Positions 18,184 through 27,311 are shown, counted from the first letter of the stretch. The stretch is 64,000 bases of DNA from Paraclostridium bifermentans (GCF_019916025.1 NZ_CP079737.1:1674001-1738000); one strand, 5' to 3'. Made by a program: numbers and translations. The notes: a model not told the origin generated them from the letters alone.

Positions 18184-18212
18184 TAAAAAAAAGTAGTTTT
18201 ATAAACTACTTT
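18183..18212 (-). terminator. Terminator of csoR
   Basis: AAGTAGTTT pairs with AAACTACTT and is followed by a run of T on the minus strand. It separates csoR from the ATPase promoter, so the ATPase is transcribed from its own promoter. Confidence 0.85.
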
Positions 18213-18215
18213 TAA

Positions 18216-18491
18216 CTATCCCATCCTTGAAAAATGTTCTATTGCTTTTGCAAAATCTTTAATTGTTTTTTCAGTATCTCCATGTTCAATGCCATCCTTG
18301 ACACAATGATTTATATGTCCTTCTAATACTACTTGTCCCACTTTATGTACCGCTTTTTTTACTGCATTGATTTGAATTAATACATCTTCACATGGTATAT
18401 CTTTATCCACCATTTTGTCTATGGCATTTAATTGACCTATTATTTTTTTTATTCTTCTATGCAAATTTTCTGAATCCATACATTGGCGCAT
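18216..18491 (-). CDS. csoR: CsoR-family copper-sensing repressor
   Basis: 91 residues, all helical. The Cu(I) ligand set is visible: Cys in DIPCEDVLIQ, then His and Cys in EGHINHCV, with the typical spacing. HRRIKKIIGQLNAIDKMV is the DNA-binding first helix. The start is ATG 18491, six bases from GGAGGG; the frame stays open to 18542 but without a site. It controls the adjacent P-type ATPase through the palindrome at 18134-18147. Confidence 0.93.
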   Translation of the reverse strand: MRQCMDSENLHRRIKKIIGQLNAIDKMVDKDIPCEDVLIQINAVKKAVHKVGQVVLEGHINHCVKDGIEHGDTEKTIKDFAKAIEHFSRMG

Positions 18492-18841
18492 AGTATACCC
18501 TCCATTTGTTTTTATTCTATATTTTATGTAGAAGAATATCATTGCTATTTACTAATGTCAATAAAATATACAACAATTATTCTTCAATTTTAAATTTATT
18601 AATTCCAAAACTTATATTTAGTTATATTATATATCAATTTTCCATTTAATTATGTCTAAACTTATAATTTATTAATTTCTAAGCTTAAATAAATATTTTT
18701 AATTAATAATTCTACAGTTTATGTAAATTGTAATAAATAAATTAAGATAGAGCTATAATGAAAATAAGTATACGATTGATATATAATGAAATAAAGATGT
18801 TTTGATATTGTATAAATCTAATAAATAAAAGGGGGAAAACA
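18492..18841. other. AT-rich intergenic region, no gene seen
   Basis: About 350 bases of strongly AT-rich DNA between divergent genes. It should hold the csoR promoter and that of the gene at 18842, whose GGGGGA ribosome site is at the right end. No repeat, hairpin or coding frame stood out. Confidence 0.5.
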
Positions 18842-19168
18842 ATGGGGTTTATAATATGGGCACTATTGGGAATCTTATTTATTGTGGAAGGGATTTACTG
18901 TATTAAATCTAAAAAAGAAGTACCTTTTGGATTTTGGTCAAATGGAAAAAAACCTTCGATAGAAGTAAAAAATATAAAAGCGTACAACAAAGCCTTAGGA
19001 AAACTATGGTGTATATATGGTTTTTTCCTTATATTATTAGGAATACCCTTATTAGGAGAGCAAAACTCTCCCCTTATAATAATTACATTGATAGGATCTA
19101 TTTTAGAAGTTATTATATTAATGTATGTCTATACAATAAAAATTGAAGGGAAATATAGAAAGAAATAA
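18842..19168 (+). CDS. Small membrane protein, DUF3784-like
   Basis: 108 residues with three hydrophobic helices (MGFIIWALLGILFIVEGIY, LWCIYGFFLILLGIPLL, LIIITLIGSILEVIILMYVY) and a conserved-looking GFWSNGKKPSIEVKNIKAYN loop. That loop resembles the DUF3784 family by memory; confidence in the family is moderate. GGGGGA precedes the ATG. Confidence 0.65.
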   Translation: MGFIIWALLGILFIVEGIYCIKSKKEVPFGFWSNGKKPSIEVKNIKAYNKALGKLWCIYGFFLILLGIPLLGEQNSPLIIITLIGSILEVIILMYVYTIKIEGKYRKK

Positions 19169-19198
19169 GAATGTATACCTCCAATTTTCAAGGCAGTT

Positions 19199-19312
19199 TT
19201 TATAAAAAAGTCGCTTCGCTCATGTCGCTCAAATTTCATGTAGTCAACGTCCACTCGGTAAACTCGTGTCCCGTTACTCAAACGACTCCGTCCATTGCTC
19301 AAAATGTCATTT
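19199..19312. other. GC-richer segment with short GAGC/GAGT repeats
   Basis: This stretch is clearly richer in G and C than everything around it. It is made of repeated short units on the minus strand (GAGCGACATGAGCGAAGCGA, ACACGAGTTTACCGAGTGGA). Both strands have open frames here but with no ribosome site or recognisable family. It may be a relic of a dispersed repeat. Confidence 0.4.
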
Positions 19313-19416
19313 TTTACTTTCACCAAAACATTTGTATCACTATGTTACATAAGTTACCCACAAAATTTAATTAAGTATAATTTAATTAAGCATAAAAAAT
19401 TTTAATATAATGCGAA

Positions 19417-19463
19417 CAAAAAGTAGGAGTATATCAATCAATCGATATATCCCTACTTTTTTG
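19417..19463. terminator. Bidirectional terminator
   Basis: AAAAAGTAGGAGTATATC pairs with GATATATCCCTACTTTTTT. It lies 49 bases beyond the stop of the minus-strand gene ending at 19512. A weaker, similar hairpin lies at about 15,048-15,092. Confidence 0.8.
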
Positions 19464-19511
19464 TTATTAAAATTGTTCATAATACAAACCTTATATTAAA
19501 ACATATCCTGT

Positions 19512-20129
19512 TTAAATTAACTTACTTAGCTTATTAAGCCACCATTCTCTATCTGATCCCATATATCCATTAGGAGTAACTATCATGTAGTTTTCGTTAA
19601 CTTCTAATACTTTAGGAACTCCTGTATATACTATTTCTATATACAGTTTGAATGGTTTAGCTTTTCGGTTTAACTTCTTCTCTAATTCCTCAACATACTC
19701 ACAAAATATTTCTCCTCCTATATATTCATATAGTGATAATGCAGTTTTGCCTCCAGCCTGCATATTCCACCATTCAATGAAGTTAGGATATGCAATTTTA
19801 CAACGCTCTCTTAACTCAACATATTCAAGTTCTTTGAAATTACTTATATCATAAATTTCTTCTATAAAATTATACATTGTATCTTTACCTATATTTACAG
19901 CTTGATTACTAACAATATCATTGAACCAATTACTCCATTGAGTTTTTAACTTGGAATGGTCACATTCCTTGCAATTGTTAATAACTCTATTAGCTGGCCA
20001 ACGCACATTATCTTCATAAAAAACTTGATTATCTATTAAGTTATACATACAACCTGTAAACACAGCAAAATTTAATAGATCTTCATTAAAAGTTATAATT
20101 GACCATGATTCACTATTTTCTAAATACAT
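19512..20129 (-). CDS. Protein of unknown function (205 aa)
   Basis: A soluble, aromatic-rich protein. ATG 20129 is chosen because AGGAGA lies 10 bases upstream; ATG 20150 would lie before that site. It contains two cysteines in NNCKECDHSK and several Trp clusters (FIEWWNMQAGGKTALSLYEYIGG, REWWLNKLSKL). I do not recognise a family. Neighbours give no functional hint. Confidence 0.55.
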   Translation of the reverse strand: MYLENSESWSIITFNEDLLNFAVFTGCMYNLIDNQVFYEDNVRWPANRVINNCKECDHSKLKTQWSNWFNDIVSNQAVNIGKDTMYNFIEEIYDISNFKELEYVELRERCKIAYPNFIEWWNMQAGGKTALSLYEYIGGEIFCEYVEELEKKLNRKAKPFKLYIEIVYTGVPKVLEVNENYMIVTPNGYMGSDREWWLNKLSKLI

Positions 20130-20261
20130 ACTATAAAATCTCCTATACATAAAATTAAGCCAAACTATATATTTACATTTTAATTAGTTATACATAGCCT
20201 TCATATAAAGACTATCAAAATTAATGATAGTACTTTTTAATCTTATCGTGTAATAATTTTT

Positions 20262-20735
20262 TTATTTATATACTACTTCAAATTCCTCAAATACAACTAA
20301 CATAGCCTCTGTAAACTCCATATTTAATGCTTCTAGTTCTCTTTTAAAGAAATCTATGTGTACTTCTCTCCAGTATCTTAAAGATTTGTCTCCCTCTCCT
20401 TCTATATTTGCAAGTCTTTCATCTACATCTTTAAATGGTAATACAAAAATCTCTTTTGTTCTTATAACACATTTTGCAATACCATTCCAATCTGTAACAA
20501 CGCTATATTCATCTTTTTTTGGTATTGGTTCATTGTCTACCTTATATAAATCATAAAGGGATGTAGTTCCTTTTTTTATCCCGTCTAATACTAAACCTGC
20601 TAGTTTATTAGCACTTTTTTCATTATCACAAAAATGCCATGAATCATAAACTTTATTACTACTCTTACTACACTCCCCTATAGAATTTAGATAGTTTTCC
20701 CACATATCTTTTACTGATTTTTCTTCATTCTTCAT
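20262..20735 (-). CDS. ASCH-domain protein
   Basis: 157 residues. The pattern DMWENYLNSIG, SWHFCDNEKSANKLAGLVLDG, KGTTSLYDLY, YSVVTDWNGIAKCVIRTKEI, EGDKSLRYWREVHIDFF matches the ASCH fold (PF04266), a PUA-like domain thought to bind RNA; some members are nucleotide or acylcytidine hydrolases. Monocistronic. Function inferred only at family level. Confidence 0.85.
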   Translation of the reverse strand: MKNEEKSVKDMWENYLNSIGECSKSSNKVYDSWHFCDNEKSANKLAGLVLDGIKKGTTSLYDLYKVDNEPIPKKDEYSVVTDWNGIAKCVIRTKEIFVLPFKDVDERLANIEGEGDKSLRYWREVHIDFFKRELEALNMEFTEAMLVVFEEFEVVYK

Positions 20736-20957
20736 ATTTTAACCCCTTATTATTTTTCTATTGATTTCTATATTCCATTAAATATATCATTAATAAATCT
20801 AGAATGTAAACTTTATTATTATATACAACTATTGTACACCTACCCAATGCTAGTACAACACTATATTTTAAGATATACTCGTATCTAAAAGTATATGTTT
20901 TTTCCAACACAAAAACAGAGTAATAATTTTATACTATTACCCTTTCTACATTAATAT

Positions 20958-21221
20958 TTATCTTGTAACTATTTTATTTATAATATTATTAAATACATAA
21001 ATTATATAATATATAACTACTATATTCATACCTAAACCAAATAGATCAAATCCTGTAGAATAAAAAATAGTATCTCCTATATTCATAGGACTATTGTATG
21101 TAGTGAAAAATTTAAAAGGATATCCATACTTAAAGGCAAATCCATCTGATGACGTGCCAGGCAACAAATAGGCAGTCAATAATGATATTACTATAGACCA
21201 ATTCAAAATTTTTTTCTCCAT
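20958..21221 (-). CDS. Small two-span membrane protein (87 aa)
   Basis: Two hydrophobic helices (WSIVISLLTAYLLPG and LGMNIVVIYYIIYVFNNII) flank an outside loop with FKYGYPFKFFTTYNSPM. AAGGTGAT precedes ATG 21221. It has the same architecture as the decayed gene at 25444-25710. Function unknown. Confidence 0.6.
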   Translation of the reverse strand: MEKKILNWSIVISLLTAYLLPGTSSDGFAFKYGYPFKFFTTYNSPMNIGDTIFYSTGFDLFGLGMNIVVIYYIIYVFNNIINKIVTR

Positions 21222-21480
21222 ATTTAATCACCTTCAATTTATTTATATTTATTATAAATAATATCTAGATTCTCTTTGTTACTAACCCATATTTCTTAAA
21301 TAGATCCACATTCATAATAAACTCGTCTACATGTTAGTACCTACTTAAATTTTCTTATAGAATATTCCATTAAAATACATTTTATATACTTTATTTTTAA
21401 AATTTATCTGTATATAAATATAGATGTTTTATTAAACATCTATTAAATGCTTAATTAGCTATAATTTAATTAATAGCTTT

Positions 21481-22494
21481 TTAAATTTTTTCTGAAAATA
21501 CAGCTATTAGATCTGGGTAAAAATCATCTAGAGTATTATAAATACCTCTATTATTTTCATAGTATTCTAGTTTTTTTATTATACTTTTTATGTACCTATA
21601 CCCTAAATCATACTCATATTCAATCCTATTATTTACATATTCTTTTTTGTTATGTTTTTTTAACATGTATATAGCTATTGCCCGAATTATATGTTCATTA
21701 ACACACTCTTCCCAATCACTATATCCTGCAAGTTTATCATCTTTATATTGTTTTAAGTATCTATATACATTATTGTAGCTATTTATTAATTTTATATATT
21801 TCTGGTTTAAAGGATTTATCACTGGATGACTAAGTTCATGAAAAATAGTATTACATAACTGATCTTTATCAAAATCATTACTTTCATCATTTATATCTAG
21901 TCCATAACAAGTATAAATAGAATACACATGTATTTTATCTTTTAATTTAAAATGTATACCAAAATTCCCTTTGCATAAATTACTGACAATAAAATTATAA
22001 ATAATATTACTAACTCCAAAAAAATTATTTAATTCATCTACAAATGAATATCTATTGAGACAATTATTCATAAAAGAAATACTATTACAATAGTAGCTTT
22101 GGTTTTTATGAAAAAACTTATCAAATTCAGTATCTTTTCTAAAATCATTAAAAAGTTTTATGAATTTCTCTATATATGTTTCTCCACCACTCATACACAC
22201 AGATTGTTCACTTAGCTCATACTTACTTTCTAAATAATTTGCTGAGTTTAGAGATAGATACAACTCCATAGGTCTCCCTAAGAAAAATCCCTTTTCGATC
22301 ATTTTATCTAATTGAGCGTATATCTGATGATCTGCAAATTTTTTTAAGTACAAATCTATTTCTTCAGTATATGAATTTTTTTCGTCTACAATAGGTGCAA
22401 ATCCAATGATATTTTTACAAATATTATTATATTTACTGCTATATAAAATAATATTCATCATTTCTACTTGTAAATTTACTTCTACATTTATCAA
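21481..22494 (-). CDS. DUF4932-like putative metalloprotease
   Basis: 337 residues, no signal peptide. HELSH at 219-223 (TIFHELSHPVINPLN) gives a zincin-like metal site, and downstream WEECVNEHIIRAIAIYML offers candidate further ligands. The layout recalls DUF4932 proteins. GGGGGAT precedes the start region. Substrate unknown. It is one of three putative peptidases in this 4-kb stretch. Confidence 0.6.
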   Translation of the reverse strand: MINVEVNLQVEMMNIILYSSKYNNICKNIIGFAPIVDEKNSYTEEIDLYLKKFADHQIYAQLDKMIEKGFFLGRPMELYLSLNSANYLESKYELSEQSVCMSGGETYIEKFIKLFNDFRKDTEFDKFFHKNQSYYCNSISFMNNCLNRYSFVDELNNFFGVSNIIYNFIVSNLCKGNFGIHFKLKDKIHVYSIYTCYGLDINDESNDFDKDQLCNTIFHELSHPVINPLNQKYIKLINSYNNVYRYLKQYKDDKLAGYSDWEECVNEHIIRAIAIYMLKKHNKKEYVNNRIEYEYDLGYRYIKSIIKKLEYYENNRGIYNTLDDFYPDLIAVFSEKI

Positions 22495-22598
22495 TGTTTT
22501 ATCCCCCCTTAATATATATCAGTATATATTTACATAAAATTGTATCAGAATAGATAATTTATTAGTTATCCTCTAAAACAGATATTTATCATTTATAT

Positions 22599-22757
22599 TT
22601 AAATTATATAAGCATTGCTAAATCCCTTTTCTTTAGCTAATTTAACCTGATTTAAAGCATTATTTTTCTTCTTCAATATTAGATATAAAATTAACTTCAA
22701 CTAAAGCCTCAGGAACCTTAATATGTTTTAAAACTAAAACCGCCTTACTTAATTTAA
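22599..22757 (-). pseudogene. Relic of N-acetylmuramoyl-L-alanine amidase plus SPOR tail, copy B
   Basis: The minus strand reads VLKHIKVPEALVEVNFISN then IEEEK and a stop, which is the C-terminal end of the Amidase_3 catalytic domain. After a frame change it reads NALNQVKLAKEKGFSNAYII and stops, the end of a SPOR-type wall-binding domain. The 360-bp gap between genes here is thus mostly a deleted amidase gene. Confidence 0.65.
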
Positions 22758-22794
22758 TTCATCTATTCCTTATATTAAATAACTTTTTAATAAA

Positions 22795-22818
22795 CAAAAC
22801 ACCTACTAAAAGTAGGTG
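22795..22818 (-). terminator. Terminator of the S41 peptidase gene
   Basis: CACCTACT pairs with AGTAGGTG, with T-rich sequence on the minus-strand 3' side. Confidence 0.75.
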
Positions 22819-22854
22819 CTCTTGGTTATTTAAATTTAATTATTCTTGTACCTT

Positions 22855-24183
22855 TTACTGTATGTTTTTTATATATTCATAACAATCATCAATTCCATTC
22901 TTATAGCTTTCAAAAGATTCCTTTATCTCAATATCAGGTATTACACCTCCATCCCCTTGTAGATTTGCATATTCCTTAAAATCATACTTTTCCATTGAAT
23001 ACGATATAACACCTTTATTATTAGGCGATTCTATATATCCTAAATTACCATATTGGATTACATTTCCACCTGTTTCGCTCCCTACAATAGTAGCATTTAA
23101 ATTCTTTTTTAAATCTGCAATTGCAAATACGCCTGATGAGAAAGTTCCTCTGTTAGCAATAGTATATGTAGATATTTTATTTGTGCCTATAGCATCTTTT
23201 ATTTTTAAGCTTAAATTAGTCATAAAACTACTATTACCACCAGTATTATTTCTGACATCAACAACTACTTTGTCTATATTATCTATATTGCCTTGTAAAT
23301 TTTCTATAAGTTCATTTGAAAATTCATCAAACTTTGGAAGTGATGAATCATTCCCATAATCTAAACATGCATTATATTGTATATAGAAAATTTTATCTTC
23401 TTTTATAAATTTATACCAGTATGCATTTGATGAATTAATAGGAATATCTTCTTTTACTGGTTTTTTTCTATTGCTATCTATATCTTTTAGATCTAAACCT
23501 TTTAGATTCATAATCTCTGAATATTTAATAGCATCAATAGTTTTGTTTATTTTTAATTTATTATCATCTTCCAAGTTATATACAATTTTATCTTTATTTG
23601 ATATTCCTAAATGATTTAAAATAGATTCTCTTCTAATATCATTAGACGCCTTATATTTTAACCATTCTCTGTTTTCAAAAGACATTGCAGTTGAAAGTTT
23701 ATTTAATATATCATCTAGAGGTATATCATTTATTCCTATCAATTTCATTCCAAGTAAATCTTGATACTCTTTACTAGCATATATTATGCTTAATTCCTCT
23801 CCAAACCATTCAAACTTTACAGGATAACTCTTTTCATCCATAGATTGTTCTTTGGATATAGTCGGATTATAGTTAGTATGAGCATCTCCTATAGATGCAA
23901 TTATTTCATTTAGCCTAAAATTTATAGAATCATCGTTTAACTTAGGAATATCTTTTTTAAGAGTATCAATTTTATTTTGATACTCTTCTCTTGTTGTTTT
24001 AAAAAACAAGTTAGGGTGCATATCTATTAACTTTTTAGTTAGGTAATCTATATCTTCTATCCACGCTTCATTTCTAGATATATTTTTTTTATTTTTATCA
24101 TAATCTGAAATGTTTGAATTAGTACATCCACTTAATGTTAAGGTTAATATTAATAAGATTAAAGTCAACCTTGATATTTTCAT
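22855..24183 (-). CDS. S41-family peptidase lipoprotein
   Basis: 442 residues. A lipobox LSGC puts the lipidated Cys at residue 20, so the mature protein is anchored outside the membrane. The S41 (C-terminal processing peptidase-like) core shows VVVDVRNNTGGNS (about 307-319) and GTFSSGVFA with the likely nucleophile Ser350, then GSETGGN. No PDZ domain is evident. GGGGGA precedes ATG 24183. It may trim peptides at the cell surface; substrate unknown. Confidence 0.87.
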   Translation of the reverse strand: MKISRLTLILLILTLTLSGCTNSNISDYDKNKKNISRNEAWIEDIDYLTKKLIDMHPNLFFKTTREEYQNKIDTLKKDIPKLNDDSINFRLNEIIASIGDAHTNYNPTISKEQSMDEKSYPVKFEWFGEELSIIYASKEYQDLLGMKLIGINDIPLDDILNKLSTAMSFENREWLKYKASNDIRRESILNHLGISNKDKIVYNLEDDNKLKINKTIDAIKYSEIMNLKGLDLKDIDSNRKKPVKEDIPINSSNAYWYKFIKEDKIFYIQYNACLDYGNDSSLPKFDEFSNELIENLQGNIDNIDKVVVDVRNNTGGNSSFMTNLSLKIKDAIGTNKISTYTIANRGTFSSGVFAIADLKKNLNATIVGSETGGNVIQYGNLGYIESPNNKGVISYSMEKYDFKEYANLQGDGGVIPDIEIKESFESYKNGIDDCYEYIKNIQ

Positions 24184-24231
24184 TTTTAATCCCCCTATAA
24201 ATTTTTTAACATATCATCTTGATTGTATAAA

Positions 24232-24942
24232 TTACATTAACGTTTCTAACAAATCAAATAAATCTTTATCATTTTTCAATCCTTTAATATATTTTATAAA
24301 TTCATCTTCAAATTCATCTACATCTATGCCAAATACCTTATAGAAATGAGCATTAAAATCACTTCCTAGAACCTTATAAAACTCTATATATTTGTCTATT
24401 CCATATATGGTTATAACATAATCTGTAAAAGCTCCTGCTATTGGATACGTTATATTCCATGGATTTTTATAAAACTCATCATTTGAAGCTAAGTTTGATA
24501 TATTTATATACTTATCACTATATATAAAGTAAGATACCCAGTTTGAGTTACTAATCCCCCAATGATATTTATCGAAATACATTGCTAACCCTTCTCTTAC
24601 AAATACTTGTTGTGGTGTTGCAATTGAATAAGATAAAATATGTGAATCCTCATGATAACCAATACATTTAACATCTTCATTAAAAACAGCAAATATATTA
24701 TTAGGTTTTCTTGCAAAAGCATTACATGGATCATTATCTCCATATAAAGCCCCTACTTCTTCTGCCGAGTTACATAAGTAATAATTAATTTTAATATTAA
24801 AATCAATCTTCAATACTCTCGATATGTGATTAAAACAATCTTCTTGTTCTTCCACTATCTCATCTATCATGTTTTCAGCTATTGAATTTTTATGATAATG
24901 AAATATGTAATGCTGACTTTCTTTTATAATCCAATTATCCAT
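24232..24942 (-). CDS. Putative zincin metalloprotease
   Basis: 236 residues. HEDSH at 97-101 (IGYHEDSHILSYS) with REGLAMYFD (Glu117) 16 residues later is the HExxH + E arrangement of gluzincins. No signal peptide or membrane helix is visible. GGGGGATTTCC precedes ATG 24942. It lies 48 bases upstream of the S41 gene on the same strand, so they may be cotranscribed. Confidence 0.65.
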   Translation of the reverse strand: MDNWIIKESQHYIFHYHKNSIAENMIDEIVEEQEDCFNHISRVLKIDFNIKINYYLCNSAEEVGALYGDNDPCNAFARKPNNIFAVFNEDVKCIGYHEDSHILSYSIATPQQVFVREGLAMYFDKYHWGISNSNWVSYFIYSDKYINISNLASNDEFYKNPWNITYPIAGAFTDYVITIYGIDKYIEFYKVLGSDFNAHFYKVFGIDVDEFEDEFIKYIKGLKNDKDLFDLLETLM

Positions 24943-25055
24943 TGGAAATCCCCCTATCTAGTTTTTAAGTAGTATTTAATATACTAAAGGCTATTTAAAT
25001 CTAGTATTTCTTAATAGATGTCCACTAAATGAGATGTTTTAATGGATACTTATGT

Positions 25056-25160
25056 TTAAATTATATGCGCATCTATAAATACCCTTTCCTTTTCTAATTT
25101 AACTTTATTTAAAACATTATTTTATCTTTATAAGCTTCAATTCAAACCTTATATAAAATA
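25056..25160 (-). pseudogene. Relic of a SPOR-like C-terminal domain, copy C
   Basis: The minus strand reads LYKV, stop, IEAYKDK, then after a frame change NVLNKVKLEKERVFIDAHII and stop. It is a broken version of the same domain end as copies A and B. Confidence 0.6.
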
Positions 25161-25170
25161 TCATTTATTT

Positions 25171-25460
25171 CTATTTTATCTCTTCTCTTCTTAATATAAT
25201 GTATGATAATGGAATTAATATAACTGTAGATATTAAAACATACATAACAGTTTCATGTATAATGTTATTATTTAAATTGTATGCACTTATTGTTGACCAA
25301 TAGTACATTAGATTTATTTTTAAAAAACTTTTTATTATAAATGATTGAGAGTCTAATTTATCCCATACCATCATATAAACCCATAGGTAAACTCAAAATA
25401 AAGAAGCTCATAATTGTACTTATAGCTCCTAAATTCTTAATAATCATGAAACTACTAAGC
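25171..25460 (-). pseudogene. C-terminal remnant of an ABC-2-type permease
   Basis: Two short frames join by a one-base shift near 25370: KNLGAISTIMSFFILSLPMG then MVWDKLDSQSF and a final membrane helix ending LSYIILRREEIK. The last helix followed by R-E-E-I-K is typical of ABC-2 permease C-termini. The N-terminal part is missing. Confidence 0.5.
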
Positions 25461-25710
25461 TAATCATTATAAAAATTTCTATAACTAAAAAGTTTAATGT
25501 AATTAATTTTAATAATACAAAAAACTCAGATAAAGTTGGACTCTTTATATTTTCATAAACACTAGATACAAATCCAACTCCAGTACCTACTATATATCTA
25601 TTTCCAGAATATAAGAAGCTTGCATCACCTGCTAGCAAATATATTGTAAATATAGCTACTATTGATATAACCGAACCTAGTATATAATTAGACCACTTAA
25701 ATTTTAGTTT
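25444..25710 (-). pseudogene. Decayed small two-span membrane protein
   Basis: The frame reads WSNYILGSVISIVAIFTIYL, LAGDASFLYSGNRYIVGTGV and a second helix (LITLNFLVIEIFIMISLVV). It resembles the intact gene at 20958-21221 in layout but has a stop before any ATG; only an internal TTG at 25638 could start it, without a good ribosome site. Its end overlaps the following permease fragment by ATGA. Confidence 0.45.
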
Positions 25711-25759
25711 CTCACTTTATATGTAAATACAATCTAAATAATGGATTAGAAAATAGTCA

Positions 25760-25967
25760 TAATGCATATATTGTAATTTCAAACGGAGATATTGTTTCAA
25801 AGGTAAAAATGTAAATAAATGGACGTATTTTTAATAAGTCTATGGAAACTGGTCAGCCTTCTATGATTTTATTAAAAGATATGCTCCCTAAAAGCGAATA
25901 TAAAGATGGGATAAATTTTGATTGTAGATATTTTGATGCAAATAATAATGAATTAAAGAATGAATAA
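25760..25967 (+). pseudogene. C-terminal fragment of an unknown plus-strand gene
   Basis: The plus strand reads NAYIVISNGDIVSKVKM, stop, then INGRIFNKSMETGQPSMILL, KDMLPKSEYKDGINFDCRYF, DANNNELKNE and stop, with no start codon or ribosome site. It looks like the end of a gene with a nonsense change, followed by a good terminator. Confidence 0.45.
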
Positions 25968-25979
25968 CTTTAACAAATA

Positions 25980-26022
25980 TAAAAGCAACTGCATCATATA
26001 GCTAAGATACAGTTGCTTTTAT
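25980..26022 (+). terminator. Terminator after the plus-strand gene fragment
   Basis: AAAAGCAACTG pairs with CAGTTGCTTTT, with T-rich DNA after it. A working terminator behind a dead gene shows the fragment was once a transcription unit. Confidence 0.75.
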
Positions 26023-26128
26023 ATTTTATTTTTTCAAATCACATTTATTATTTTAAGTAAATAAATGAGTTTTTGTAATCATGATTATATAGTTGAGTTT
26101 GCCAAAAACAACCTATAATTAGAATACT

Positions 26129-26200
26129 TTTCAATAATGATTGAAATAAATCTAATGGATTGCTATAATCATTATTGAAAGCGTTTTCTCAATAATTGAA
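26129..26200 (+). promoter_or_regulatory. Inverted repeats upstream of ornithine cyclodeaminase
   Basis: A perfect 14-bp inverted repeat, TTTCAATAATGATT (26129-26142) and AATCATTATTGAAA (26167-26180), has its halves 24 bases apart. A third related half-site CTCAATAATTGAA follows at about 26188-26200. This looks like a regulator binding region for the gene at 26259. Confidence 0.6.
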
Positions 26201-26258
26201 AATTTAGATCTTGAAAGGTCTGCATTACTAAATTAAAAATTATATGAGAGGTGTTAAA

Positions 26259-27302
26259 ATGGAAACATTAAAAACAAGATATATAGATTTGCCTACTATG
26301 GCACAATATTTGAAAAAAGTTGGACCAGAAACTGTTATGAAACGTCTTGTTCCATATCTAGAAAGCGATTATAAACGTTGGAATGAGTTTCAAAAAATGC
26401 CAAGAACCGCACACCATAGTGATATCGGAGTACTTGAATTAATGCCTATAGGAGATTCAGAAACTTATTCATTTAAATACGTAAATGGACATCCTGAAAA
26501 TCCTAAACACAATTATTTAACAGTAATGGGTATCGGTCTTTTAGCAGAAGTATCAACTGGATTCCCACTATTTTTAAGCGAATTGACATTAACAACAGCT
26601 ATTCGTACAGCTGCTACTTCAGTAATGGCTGCAAAGTACTTAGCTAAACCCAATCCAAAGAAAATGGCACTAATAGGAAATGGTTGCCAAAGTGAATTCC
26701 AAGCCCTTGCTTTTCATCACATATTAGGTATAGAAGAAATTTATTGTTATGATGTAGATCCAAAAGCTACTAGTAAATTGATGGACAATCTAAAAGATGT
26801 AAATAACCTTAAGTTAATAAAATGTAATAGCACAAAAGAAGCATGCAAAGGTGTTGACATTATAACAACTGTTACTGCGGACAAAAGAAATGCTATAATT
26901 ATTACCCCAGATATGGTTGAACCAGGTATGCATATAAATGGTGTTGGTGGAGATTGTCCTGGGAAAACTGAGCTAGATTCAGAAGTTCTTAATATGGGTG
27001 ATGTCTATGTTGAATTTGAACCTCAAAGTCGTATAGAAGGAGAAATTCAGCATATGGATGAAAACTTTAAAGTAACTGAAATTTGGAATATAATTAAAAC
27101 TGGAAAACCTATAGATAGAAAGCTTGATGAAATTACTATTTTTGACTCAGTAGGTTTTGCTTTAGAAGATTTTTCAATTTTACGATTAATGTATGATATT
27201 GATAAAGAAGAAAATATAGGAGTACCTCAAATTCTTGTACCAAAATTGGAAAATCCTAAAAATTTATATAGTTTGTTAGGAAATAAAGCTATTAACGTGT
27301 AA
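26259..27302 (+). CDS. Ornithine cyclodeaminase
   Basis: 347 residues of the OCD/mu-crystallin family. The N-terminal substrate part has RTAHHSDIGVLELMPIGD and KYVNGHPENP. The Rossmann part has KKMALIGNGCQSEFQALAFH and TTVTADKRNAII, then INGVGGDCPGKTELD and IFDSVGFALEDFS. OCD converts L-ornithine to proline and ammonia using bound NAD, the same-length enzyme as in clostridia. ATG 26259 is used because GAGAGGTG lies just upstream; ATG 26244 overlaps it. Single gene, with its own terminator. Confidence 0.93.
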   Translation: METLKTRYIDLPTMAQYLKKVGPETVMKRLVPYLESDYKRWNEFQKMPRTAHHSDIGVLELMPIGDSETYSFKYVNGHPENPKHNYLTVMGIGLLAEVSTGFPLFLSELTLTTAIRTAATSVMAAKYLAKPNPKKMALIGNGCQSEFQALAFHHILGIEEIYCYDVDPKATSKLMDNLKDVNNLKLIKCNSTKEACKGVDIITTVTADKRNAIIITPDMVEPGMHINGVGGDCPGKTELDSEVLNMGDVYVEFEPQSRIEGEIQHMDENFKVTEIWNIIKTGKPIDRKLDEITIFDSVGFALEDFSILRLMYDIDKEENIGVPQILVPKLENPKNLYSLLGNKAINV

Positions 27303-27311
27303 TAATTGAAG

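Noticed and set aside
19171-19374. Plus-strand 67-codon or minus-strand 65-codon gene
   Set aside because: Open only because of the repeat composition at 19199-19312; no ribosome site and no recognisable protein.
26201-26240. Sigma-54 promoter for ornithine cyclodeaminase
   Set aside because: The inverted repeat looked like an enhancer, but no GG-N10-GC element with correct spacing is present.
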